Below are positions 27,601 through 35,509 of a DNA stretch of 64,000 nucleotides, piece after piece; the stretch's first letter is position 1, and every line of letters starts with the position of its first letter. The notes beneath the pieces were generated by a model. It saw only the letters and a program-made list of their open reading frames with translations, ran no database searches and had not been told where the DNA came from. The position numbers were made by a program, and so were the translations under genes. This DNA comes from CAYRXM01 sp964428175 (GTDB lineage: Bacteria > Chloroflexota > Anaerolineae > JAFGEY01), in the NCBI GenBank assembly GCA_964428175.1, contig CAYRXM010000001.1, positions 1 to 64,000 on the forward strand. Reading direction: 5' to 3'.

Positions 27601-30600
27601 CTTTATTCCAATATCGCCCGCCGCGCCGCCGAGATGGAAACGCTGAACGACATCGGCAAGACGGTCATTTCGAGCCTGGATATGGACACCACATTGAGCC
27701 TGATCATGGCCAAGGTGGGCGAAGCCTTTCATGCCGAATCGGGTTCGCTGTTCTTGATGCAGGGCAACCTGCTCAAGTTGAGCGTGGCGTTTGGCCCGGC
27801 CAGCGACAAGATTAGCGGCCTGGTCCTCGAATTGGGCCAGGGCGTGGTCGGCTGGGTGGCTCAGACCGGCCAAAGCACACTGGTTCATGATGCCAAGTCA
27901 GACGAGCGGCACCTGGTCGATGTAGACCGCTCGTCGGCTTACCAGACGCGCTCGCTGGTCTGCGTGCCGATGAAAGGCCCCAACAATCAGATCATCGGCG
28001 TGCTGGAACTGCTGAACCCTACCGACGGCGGCTCGTTCACCCAACACGACGTGGAACTGCTCGAATCGGTCGCCACTTTTGCCGTGGTGGCCATCGAAAA
28101 TGCCGAACTGTTTGCCCAGCGCGAGCGCAAGATCGTCGAGTTGAACATCCTGAACGAGATTGGGCAGGCGCTCAGCGCAACGCTCCAGCAAGACGATTTG
28201 GTCAAGTTGATTTACCAGCAGGTGGCGCGGGTCATGCCGGCCGAGAACTTTTTCATCGCGTTGTACGACGCCGAATACGACATGGTCACATTTCCCATCG
28301 CCTACGAGGGCGGCGTGCAGGTGGCCGGGCGCGGTGTCGAGCACATCTCACCGGACTGGCTGCCGCGCCAGGGCCGCAAGGGGCTGACCGAGCACATTAT
28401 CCATTCTGGCCAGGTGATCTGGCTGCCCGACCGGGTAGACAAGCGGCTGCAAGAAATGGGCCTCGAACAGATCGGCCTGCTGTCCCTTGCCTGGTTGGGC
28501 GTGCCCATTTTGTATGGCAATCAGGCGTTGGGGGTGATCGGGGTTCAGAGCTACGAGCGCGAGTATGCTTATGACGAAGACCACCGCGATTTGCTGCAAA
28601 CCATCGCCGGTCACGCTTCGGTCGCCATTCGTAATGCGCGCCTGTTCGACCAGATCAACCGCATGACGCAAAATCTGGAGCAACTGGTCTCCGAGCGCAC
28701 CACCGAGCTGGCGCAGGCTAACATCGATCTGCGCAACCAGCGCGATCAATTGAACACGCTGTATCAGATCACCCGCGAGTTGGCCAGCAGTCTGGAGCCG
28801 CAGCGGATGCTCAACCGGGCGCTGGTGTTAATCAGCCAGGCGATCGGCGTTCAGCAGAGCTACATCTTGCTGCACAGTTCCGAAATGGGCGGGTTGACCT
28901 ATGCGGCCGTCTTTGGTGAAAAGGGTTCGGTGCAGACGGGGCGTGCGCTGTCTTGCAAGGAGGCCGAGCAGGAAGGGCTGATCGGCTGGCTGATGTCGCA
29001 CCGCGAATCGATCCGGCTGGGCGATTTGACCGCCAACCCGCAGTGGCAGACGCTTGATCGCCTGGAAGGCGACTATCATTCTGCGCTGGCGACGCAGCTG
29101 GTTTCGTCGGATGAGGTGGTGGGCGCGATTTTGCTCTATCACCGCGATGTGGATCATTTCGAGATCGAGCACCAGCGACTGCTCGACGCAATCGCCTCGC
29201 AGCTTGGTGTGATGGTCAGCAATGCCGAAATGTTTGGCCTCTTGCGCGAGGCGACCGGGCGGCTGGGATCGATGCTGCTGGCGCAGCAGTTGGAAGCGGC
29301 CAAGAGCCAGGCCATCCTCGAAGGCGTCGCTGACGGAGTGATGGTGATGGATGCCAAAAGCCAGGTGTCGCTCTTTAACGCGGCTGCCGAGCGGATTTTG
29401 CAGACGCCGCGCGCTCAGGTAATTGGGCGGCAGGCTTCCGAAATGTCAGGCTTTTATAACCTGACCGGCACGTCGTGGGCCGAGCTGGCCGAACGTTGGG
29501 CCGGGATCGGCGCGATAGCGCCTTCGGCCCAGGTGCAAGAGGCAGCCTACGAAGAGCGTTTCGATGTCCAGAACCGGGTAATCAGTATGCGCGTCGCGCC
29601 GGTGATCCGGCAGGATATTTTCGAAGGCACGGTGGCCGTGTTCCGCGACATTACCAAGGATGTCGAGGTAGACCGGCTCAAGAGCGAATTTGTGTCGATG
29701 GTGTCGCACGAACTGCGCACGCCGATGACCTCGATCAAAGGCTACATCGACCTGCTTTACAACCAGATGGCCGGGCCGCTGACCGATGCACAAAAACGGT
29801 TCCTGGAGATCGTCAAGGGCAATGCCGACCGTTTGACCAGCCTGGTGAACGATTTGCTGGACATCTCGCGCATCGACACCGGGCGGATCAGCCTGTCGAT
29901 CCAGCCGACCAGCCCGGTTTCGGTGATCGACAACGTGATCGCCAACCTGACGCCCAACGCGCGCGGCCGGGGGCAGCAGCTCAGATCGCTGATTCGAGAA
30001 CCACTGCCATTTGTCCGCGCCGACCCGGCGCGCATAACGCAGATTTTGACCAACCTGATCGCCAATGCGATCAATTATACGCCCACCGGCGGGCAGGTGA
30101 TGGTCGACGCCAATGTGGTGGACGGCATGGTTCACATTCACATCACCGACAATGGCATCGGCATCTCGGAGCAGGATCAGGAAAAGCTGTTCACCCGATT
30201 TTTCCGCTCCGAGAACGAATTGGTGCAGGCCAGCAGCGGAACGGGCCTGGGCCTGTCGATTGCCCGCTCGCTCGTCGAACTGCACGGCGGGCAGGTCTGG
30301 TTCGAGAGCGAACTGGGCAAAGGCACCACCTTTAGCTTTTCCCTGCCGGTCTCGGCCGTCGAACAGGAAGCCGTCGACGAGCGTCCGTTCCGCACGATCA
30401 GCTATCGCGCCGAGGACAAGCACATTCTGGTGATCGAAGATGACAGCGAGTTTGCCAGCCAGATTGCCGAGCAGCTTCGCGACCAGGGCGGGTATCGCGT
30501 TCACATCGCGCACACCGGGCACGAGGCGATGGTGTATTTGAACGACCGGGATCGCCGCGTCGACTTGATCACTCTGGACTTGCGCCTGCCCGACCTGAAC

Positions 30601-31173
30601 GGGTTTGCCATCCTTGATCGGCTCAAGGAAAACAAATCGCTGCGCCACATTCCGGTGGTGATTGTGTCTGTGATCAAGCCCGGCAAAGACACCATGCACC
30701 TGGGCGCAGATGCCTACCTGCCCAAGCCCATCGCGCCGGGCCAGTTGCTGCACACGCTCAATCGCATCCTGTCACCGGCATCAACGGTGCTCCTCGTCGA
30801 GGACGACCGGCAGTTGTCCGATATGCTGCGTGAAGCGCTGGATCGCTATGGCTATACCGTTTTGGTCGAATACAACGGGCGGCAGGGGTTCAATACGGCC
30901 AAGTCCGAACTGCCGGGGATGATTTTGTTGGACATCAATTTGCCCGGCCTCGACGGCTATGAGGTGCTGGAGAAGCTCAAGGCCGATTCGAGCACGCGCG
31001 ATATTCCGGTGATTATGATCAGCGGCAGCACGACCAACCTGGAAGACAAGCGCGAGCAAGTACGTAAAATGGGGGCAGCACAATTTCTGCCCAAACCTTT
31101 ATCCATACAAGATTTGGTGGTCGAGATTCGGAATGCAGCAGGACGAGAAACAGTCGCGGCATCGGCGAATTGA
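24610..31173 (+). CDS. Giant hybrid histidine kinase with eight GAF domains
   Basis: Hybrid sensor kinase of 2187 aa starting at GTG 24610. Order: three to four membrane helices (about 18-110); eight GAF domains starting near residues 140, 310, 480, 653, 837, 1005, 1171 and 1378, each opening with a helical phrase such as LNDIGKTVISSLD; one PAS domain (about 1563-1680); HisKA with His1700 in VSHELRTPMTS; HATPase (NLIANAINYTP, DNGIGI, GTGLGLS); then two receivers with Asp1990 and Asp2108. The GAF repeats are diverged from each other, so they probably sense different inputs or act as a long signalling stalk. A helical linker between GAF7 and GAF8 (TTELAQANIDLRNQRDQL) is coiled-coil-like. The stop lies inside the RsbT-like gene. 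Confidence 0.93.
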   Translation: MSLWPARESNNRGRSSQMLILSAVLWIATTVGLYFVVGRGGSVWQWAPTIALGYLVAIGAAALVGNMVGALIAAAVSAAALVGAAGWLWAQSAAVGLMVGLTAYAAVLPPLAYLIIKWFNRLRFTDAHYQQTMTALDQRIRELAAIQEIDSVLGTTLDPQHVLDLILEHAIQSISATVGVIGTLTPDNQYLIMRASVGLDPDQEEALLSAPWPVTQGVMGRAISRNETVLVSNVALDSDYVTIVPAVRSELAVPLKTQNHLIGILDLESTQENAFDAHAVQFVQHLAEHAALALEKAEIHAISEDRGKEAQELYDISILISSTLDLDELLEKVVTRSAEFLGAEQGVILILDPVNQVLVPHPTGTCGVAPAAAHIRIPIDEQVRSGPLFRGRTFTSDDAMRDSRVLSAYRPMVDALEIRTWLALPLRLGDRYVGEIHLCNKQRGRFTDNDVRLMKTIAAHSTVAIVNAQIYQFTDRQLRTRVDELTAMQRISSQLNATLDPDQVLDVVIGEAFAITGATHGYIALVQEWTGEFWPIVQRGYSESEYEMLKTAWAGRGQDFAEAIVQAKCAEIVIDAQREGRQLCAVRPSRSALIVPIFYEDRVVGWIHLLHAEPAAFDQAHQSFVESLAAQATLAIRNARLYQVQVKQRDLYLKRAEQIGRLSSIGNAFRLEKPLYELMRMTAEAISEGVGFKAVLISLVDGEPPALSRLAAVGIPDSLFDKMKQVRVPLETVRAVMRDEFLLGQSYYIPHQRKAVWKNVLDVYTLSESEPEQGWHPEDVLIVPMYGIGQRILGIISVDQPLDNRVPDLSVVETLQVFAQQAATAVENAWLYQDLQRRVENLALLNQFGQAIASGLEPQTIVQEVVSAAVELVHCECGALCLWDAATDQMIVSAASGFAAPTEAVLPDLLNETLKPLVIHQGNAVLIADASSDARVSRLSLDPFNLRSIAAVPMAEGKAAGGMLVMASSSLAAFSRTDQVLLSTLADQASVAIQNARLYSNIARRAAEMETLNDIGKTVISSLDMDTTLSLIMAKVGEAFHAESGSLFLMQGNLLKLSVAFGPASDKISGLVLELGQGVVGWVAQTGQSTLVHDAKSDERHLVDVDRSSAYQTRSLVCVPMKGPNNQIIGVLELLNPTDGGSFTQHDVELLESVATFAVVAIENAELFAQRERKIVELNILNEIGQALSATLQQDDLVKLIYQQVARVMPAENFFIALYDAEYDMVTFPIAYEGGVQVAGRGVEHISPDWLPRQGRKGLTEHIIHSGQVIWLPDRVDKRLQEMGLEQIGLLSLAWLGVPILYGNQALGVIGVQSYEREYAYDEDHRDLLQTIAGHASVAIRNARLFDQINRMTQNLEQLVSERTTELAQANIDLRNQRDQLNTLYQITRELASSLEPQRMLNRALVLISQAIGVQQSYILLHSSEMGGLTYAAVFGEKGSVQTGRALSCKEAEQEGLIGWLMSHRESIRLGDLTANPQWQTLDRLEGDYHSALATQLVSSDEVVGAILLYHRDVDHFEIEHQRLLDAIASQLGVMVSNAEMFGLLREATGRLGSMLLAQQLEAAKSQAILEGVADGVMVMDAKSQVSLFNAAAERILQTPRAQVIGRQASEMSGFYNLTGTSWAELAERWAGIGAIAPSAQVQEAAYEERFDVQNRVISMRVAPVIRQDIFEGTVAVFRDITKDVEVDRLKSEFVSMVSHELRTPMTSIKGYIDLLYNQMAGPLTDAQKRFLEIVKGNADRLTSLVNDLLDISRIDTGRISLSIQPTSPVSVIDNVIANLTPNARGRGQQLRSLIREPLPFVRADPARITQILTNLIANAINYTPTGGQVMVDANVVDGMVHIHITDNGIGISEQDQEKLFTRFFRSENELVQASSGTGLGLSIARSLVELHGGQVWFESELGKGTTFSFSLPVSAVEQEAVDERPFRTISYRAEDKHILVIEDDSEFASQIAEQLRDQGGYRVHIAHTGHEAMVYLNDRDRRVDLITLDLRLPDLNGFAILDRLKENKSLRHIPVVIVSVIKPGKDTMHLGADAYLPKPIAPGQLLHTLNRILSPASTVLLVEDDRQLSDMLREALDRYGYTVLVEYNGRQGFNTAKSELPGMILLDINLPGLDGYEVLEKLKADSSTRDIPVIMISGSTTNLEDKREQVRKMGAAQFLPKPLSIQDLVVEIRNAAGRETVAASAN

Positions 31174-31552
31174 GGTTCATGCAGAACGCGACGTGTTGCT
31201 TGCGGCGGCTGCAAGTGCAACACTGGCACGCGAAGCGGGATTTTCGGTGGCAGATTGTGCGCGGATCGAAACGGCCGTTTCAGAGCTGGCGCGAAACCAG
31301 GTGGCGCATGCCGCCGGCGGGGTGGTGGTTCTGGAGATCATTTCCAATGGATGTTCTTCGGGGGTGCGCGTTTGTGCCATCGACGCGGGGCGCGGGATCG
31401 AAAATGTCGGCGTCGCGCTTCAGGACGGTTACACAACCGGCAACACGCTCGGGATTGGCCTGGGCGTTGCGAAACGGATGATGGACGATTTTTCCATTCG
31501 CTCTCATCCTGGCTGGGGTACGCAGATCACCGCCGTCAAGTGGAAGCGGTAG
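31133..31552 (+). CDS. rsbT: RsbT-like serine/threonine switch kinase
   Basis: GHKL-type protein kinase, 139 aa. It matches Bacillus RsbT in layout: RIEVHAERDVLLAA near the start, N box TAVSELARNQ, G1 DAGRGI, then LQDGYTTGNTLGIGLGVAKR with the G2 box, and PGWGTQITAVKW at the end. In stressosomes RsbT phosphorylates RsbR and RsbS STAS domains and then activates a downstream phosphatase or other output. The start at 31133 overlaps the giant kinase gene by 41 bp in another frame, consistent with translational coupling. No STAS-domain substrate is encoded in the window, so its target is an open question. Confidence 0.9.
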   Translation: MQQDEKQSRHRRIEVHAERDVLLAAAASATLAREAGFSVADCARIETAVSELARNQVAHAAGGVVVLEIISNGCSSGVRVCAIDAGRGIENVGVALQDGYTTGNTLGIGLGVAKRMMDDFSIRSHPGWGTQITAVKWKR

Positions 31553-31556
31553 AGCA

Positions 31557-32126
31557 ATGGAATATGGTGTGGTAAGTTACAGCAAACCCGGCAAGCACGT
31601 GTCCGGTGATGCGTATGTCGTTGTCGATGGAGACGCAAGCACGCTCGTCGCCTTGATCGACGGGCTGGGTTCGGGGGAGGCTGCCCACGAAGCGGCCATA
31701 TTGGCCCAAGAGTGCGTGGAAATGAACGCCCAGGCCAACCTGGAAGACCTTTTACAATCTTGCCACGAGGCATTGCGCGGCACGCGCGGCGCAGCAATGA
31801 TGCTGATGCGCATCGAGCGCGCCATTGGCCGCGTCTCCTTTGCCGGAGTCGGCAACATTGGCGTGCGCGTGCTCAGCGATACACCGATCAAGCCGATCTC
31901 GCGCAACGGCATTGTTGGCTACCGGATGAACAGCGTGCGCGCGTTCAGCTACCCATATACTGAGGGCGATGTGTTTATCCTGCATTCCGATGGCGTCTCG
32001 ACACGCTTTGTGATAGACGAACAGTGGGCGCGTTGTTCGGATACCAGCTTGCAGCAGGTGGCCGAAGAAATTGTCCAGGACTATGGCAAAGAGAATGATG
32101 ACGTGACCATTTTGGCCGTCCGTTAA
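31557..32126 (+). CDS. rsbX: RsbX-like PP2C/SpoIIE-type phosphatase
   Basis: Small SpoIIE-family (PP2C-fold) phosphatase, 189 aa, starting 4 bp after the RsbT-like gene. Metal-binding landmarks are GDAYVVV (Asp), ALIDGLGSGEAAHEAA (the DG-GSG motif shared with RsbX), FILHSDGVS, and the terminal ENDDVTILAV. RsbX resets stressosomes by removing phosphate placed by RsbT. Length and motif order match RsbX rather than RsbU or RsbP, which carry extra regulatory domains. The pair with RsbT implies a resettable serine-phosphorylation switch built into a histidine-kinase locus. Confidence 0.9.
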   Translation: MEYGVVSYSKPGKHVSGDAYVVVDGDASTLVALIDGLGSGEAAHEAAILAQECVEMNAQANLEDLLQSCHEALRGTRGAAMMLMRIERAIGRVSFAGVGNIGVRVLSDTPIKPISRNGIVGYRMNSVRAFSYPYTEGDVFILHSDGVSTRFVIDEQWARCSDTSLQQVAEEIVQDYGKENDDVTILAVR

Positions 32127-32143
32127 GCGGACAAGAGGTAAAC

Positions 32144-35100
32144 TTGGCAGTAGACGTACTGGTCTGGTTGAATCAAAAACAAGAGGCAATTCTCGAACGC
32201 TGGCAAAAGACGGTGCGCGATCAAGAGATCGCTGCATTTGTCGCATTCGACAGCGCCTCTTTGCCGGAACAGCTTGTCCCACTGTACAAAGCTGTGGTCA
32301 AAGCTGTGGAATCCCAGTCCTCTGTTGCCAGAAACGATCTGGATGCCTGGATTCAGCATCACCAGGAGCGCCGGGTCTCTTTGACCGACATCCTCAAGGT
32401 CGCTTTTGCGCTGCGCACGGCGGTCGGCGACGTGTTGATGGAATCCAGCGACGCCTGGCACGCCATCGGCGCCTGGCAAACACTGTTCCCCTATTTCGAT
32501 CAGGCCACGGCCATCCTCTCCGAAATTTACACGGGCGTTGTCGAACAAACCTTGACCGAACGGTTGGTCGAGGCGCAGCGCCTGACCAGAGGCCTGACCC
32601 AGGCCACCCAAAAATCCGAGCGCGCGTTGGTCCAGTTGCGGTCGGTTTTTGCTGTTTCGCAGGTGCTCGGCTCGTCGCTGGATATGGACGAGATTCTGGG
32701 CGAGTTGGTGCTCAAATTGGGACAGGCCCTGGAGGCCCGTCACTGCGCCGTCTGGTTGAGCGACATTGGCCCGATGAATATGACCGCCTCGTATCACCAG
32801 GGGGGCCAGGCGCACGTGCCCCCCGATCTGACCCAATTGCCCGAAGCGCTGGAAGCAGTACTCCATTCCGGCGAAGTGCAGGTGCTTGTCCTCGACGAGT
32901 CCCTGCCCCTAGACGACGTGGCGTTTATGCGCGCGTTTCAGATCGAGATCGTCCTGGTGGCTCCGCTGACCATCCAGACCATCCCCATCGGCGCGCTGAC
33001 GCTGGGTCGCGCCGACAAGGAGGCCACCTTTGATCCGACCGAGATCGAACTGGTCGAATCGCTGCTGCGCCAGGCGGGCGTCGCCGTCCAAAATGCCGGG
33101 TTGTACGACGAAATTCGCGCCATCAACGACAGCCTGGAGGTGCGCATCACCGCGCGAACCAAAGAGCTGGCCCGTGAAAAAGAGCGCATCGAAACATTGT
33201 ACGCGATCAGCGGCGAACTCAGCGCCAGCCTCGATCTGAACCTGGTGCTGCAAAAAACCCTGTCCCTGCTCGCCCAGGCGGTCGGCGCCAGGCACGGATC
33301 GATCATGCTGCTCGACCGCTTGCGCAATGTGCTGGTCATCCGCGCCCGGCTGGGTGGAGAGCGGGCACTGCCGCCAGAAGGCGAAACGACACTCTTTAAA
33401 CCGGGCCTCGGCGTGGCCGGATGGATTCTCGAACGCCGCGAATCGGTGTTGATCGAAGACGTTTTAAAAGACGAACGCTGGGTGCCCGGCAGCGCGCCGA
33501 CCCGCTCGCTGATGGCCGTGCCGCTGATGATCGGCGACGAAGTGCTGGGCGTGATCCTGGTTTCAGACGAGCAGCCCGGCGTGTTTGACGAAAACAATTT
33601 GCGGCTGGTGCTAGCCGCAGCACAGCAGGTGTCGCAGACCATCCGCAATGCCCAGTTGTACAAGGATGTCAACGAAAGCGCCATGCGCAACCAGGCCATC
33701 CTCGAATCCATTGCCGACGGCGTCATCGTCAACGATCCGCAGCATCAGGTGATTGTTTTCAACGCCGCGGCAGAACGCATCCTGGGCATCCGCCAGGGCC
33801 TCGCGCTGGCCAGCGATGTGCATAACCTGTTTGACAACTTTGACAGCGTGGGGCGCGGCAGCGTACTCGCCGCACTCCAAGTGGCCGCCGAGACAGCGGA
33901 CAAGCGCACCGAACGGTCCGTCGAGGTCACACTCGAAGCTGAAGGCCTGGTGGTCAGCGGACACATTGCGCCCGTCGTCACCCCCAACCACAACTTTTTG
34001 GGCACGGTGACGGCGCTGCGCGACATTACCCGCGAGGTAGAGGCCGACCGGGCCAAGACCGAGTTTGTATCCACCGTATCGCACGAACTGCGCACCCCGC
34101 TGACCTCGATCAAGGGCTACACAGACTTGCTGCACGCCGGCGCAGTCGGCCCGATCAACGAAGCCCAAAAGCGCTTTATGGCGATCATTAAAAACAACGC
34201 CGACCGGCTGACCCTGCTAATCAACGATCTGCTCGACATTTCGCGCATCGAAACAGGGCGGATCAAACTCGACATGCAGTCAGTGAATCTGATCGAAGTG
34301 ATCAACGATGTCGTCGAATCGCTGCGCGGGCAGATCGAGGAAAAAGGCCTCAATCTGGACCTGACCCTGCCCGAAGGCCCGGTCGAAGTGCATGCCGACC
34401 GTGCCCGGATGGTGCAGGTTGTCACCAACCTGTTGAGCAACGCCTACAAATACACCGACGAAGGATGGGTTCACCTCTCATTGTCCATGCTCGAGGACAA
34501 CATTCGCCTCGACATTGCCGACAGCGGCATCGGCATCTCGACCGACGACCTGTCCAGGATATTTGAGCGTTTTTACCGCGCCGATACCCCGGTGGTCGAA
34601 GGCCGCGGCGGCACCGGGCTGGGCCTGTCGATCACCAAAGACCTGGTCGAGCTGCACGGCGGGCGCATCTGGGTGCAGAGCGAGTTGGGTGTCGGCAGCA
34701 CGTTCACGGCCATCCTGCCGGCGCTGAACCGCAAACTGCCTACGCTGCTGCAAGAACTGCCGGTCGGCACGAAAAAGATACTCGTCGTCGACGACGACCG
34801 CGACATCGTATCGCTCTTGCGCTACCAGTTGCAGATGCGCGGCTATCAGGTCATCGTCGCCGCCAACGGCGAGCAGGCCATCCGCCGCGCCATAGAAGAC
34901 CAGCCCAACCTGATCACGCTCGACATTTTGCTGCCCGACCGGAACGGGTTCGAGGTGCTGCGCGAACTCAAGGAACGCGAAGAGACCGCGCACATCCCGG
35001 TGATTGTCCTGTCGGTGGTGCAAGACGAATCGAGCGGCTACCGGCTGGGCGCGGCAGATTACATCACCAAGCCGCTCAACGAAGCGCGCCTGATCGAAAG

Positions 35101-35509
35101 CGTGTCGCACGTGTTGGGCACCAAGGGCAAAATCCTCATCGCCGAAGATGACATCTCGACTGCGGAAATGCTGATGACGCTGCTGGAGCGTCACGAATTC
35201 CAGGTGCTGCACGCCAGAGACGGCTATGAGGCGCTGACCTTTGCGCGGCGCGAGCGGCCGGGGCTGATCCTGATGGACCTCAGGATGCCCGGCATGGATG
35301 GCTATGAGGCGCTGGCCCGGCTCAAAAAAGACCCTACCACGCGCCGCATCCCAATTTTGGCCATGTCGGCCCATACCGTTGATGCCATACAGGAAAGAAT
35401 CAAACTTCAGGAAATGGGCGCCTACGATCTTTTTGCCAAACCGTTTGACCTTGACGACCTGATCGCCGAGATCGTCAAGGTACAGAGCGAGACGCCAGAG
35501 GACGTATGA
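32144..35509 (+). CDS. Hybrid histidine kinase with RsbRD-like N-terminal domain
   Basis: Hybrid kinase of 1121 aa, TTG start with AGAGG upstream. Residues about 1-140 (WLNQKQEAILERWQKTV onward) are all-helical and resemble the N-terminal sensor domain of RsbRD-type stressosome proteins. Then come GAF1 (about 165-320), a coiled coil, GAF2 (about 345-500), PAS (about 505-625), HisKA with His647 (VSHELRTPLTS), HATPase (NLLSNAYKYTD, DSGIGI, GTGLGLS), and two receivers with Asp927 and Asp1045. No transmembrane segment is evident, so it is cytoplasmic. It follows the RsbX-like gene by 17 bp. An RsbR-type sensor joined to a kinase core without a STAS domain is unusual. Confidence 0.9.
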   Translation: MAVDVLVWLNQKQEAILERWQKTVRDQEIAAFVAFDSASLPEQLVPLYKAVVKAVESQSSVARNDLDAWIQHHQERRVSLTDILKVAFALRTAVGDVLMESSDAWHAIGAWQTLFPYFDQATAILSEIYTGVVEQTLTERLVEAQRLTRGLTQATQKSERALVQLRSVFAVSQVLGSSLDMDEILGELVLKLGQALEARHCAVWLSDIGPMNMTASYHQGGQAHVPPDLTQLPEALEAVLHSGEVQVLVLDESLPLDDVAFMRAFQIEIVLVAPLTIQTIPIGALTLGRADKEATFDPTEIELVESLLRQAGVAVQNAGLYDEIRAINDSLEVRITARTKELAREKERIETLYAISGELSASLDLNLVLQKTLSLLAQAVGARHGSIMLLDRLRNVLVIRARLGGERALPPEGETTLFKPGLGVAGWILERRESVLIEDVLKDERWVPGSAPTRSLMAVPLMIGDEVLGVILVSDEQPGVFDENNLRLVLAAAQQVSQTIRNAQLYKDVNESAMRNQAILESIADGVIVNDPQHQVIVFNAAAERILGIRQGLALASDVHNLFDNFDSVGRGSVLAALQVAAETADKRTERSVEVTLEAEGLVVSGHIAPVVTPNHNFLGTVTALRDITREVEADRAKTEFVSTVSHELRTPLTSIKGYTDLLHAGAVGPINEAQKRFMAIIKNNADRLTLLINDLLDISRIETGRIKLDMQSVNLIEVINDVVESLRGQIEEKGLNLDLTLPEGPVEVHADRARMVQVVTNLLSNAYKYTDEGWVHLSLSMLEDNIRLDIADSGIGISTDDLSRIFERFYRADTPVVEGRGGTGLGLSITKDLVELHGGRIWVQSELGVGSTFTAILPALNRKLPTLLQELPVGTKKILVVDDDRDIVSLLRYQLQMRGYQVIVAANGEQAIRRAIEDQPNLITLDILLPDRNGFEVLRELKEREETAHIPVIVLSVVQDESSGYRLGAADYITKPLNEARLIESVSHVLGTKGKILIAEDDISTAEMLMTLLERHEFQVLHARDGYEALTFARRERPGLILMDLRMPGMDGYEALARLKKDPTTRRIPILAMSAHTVDAIQERIKLQEMGAYDLFAKPFDLDDLIAEIVKVQSETPEDV

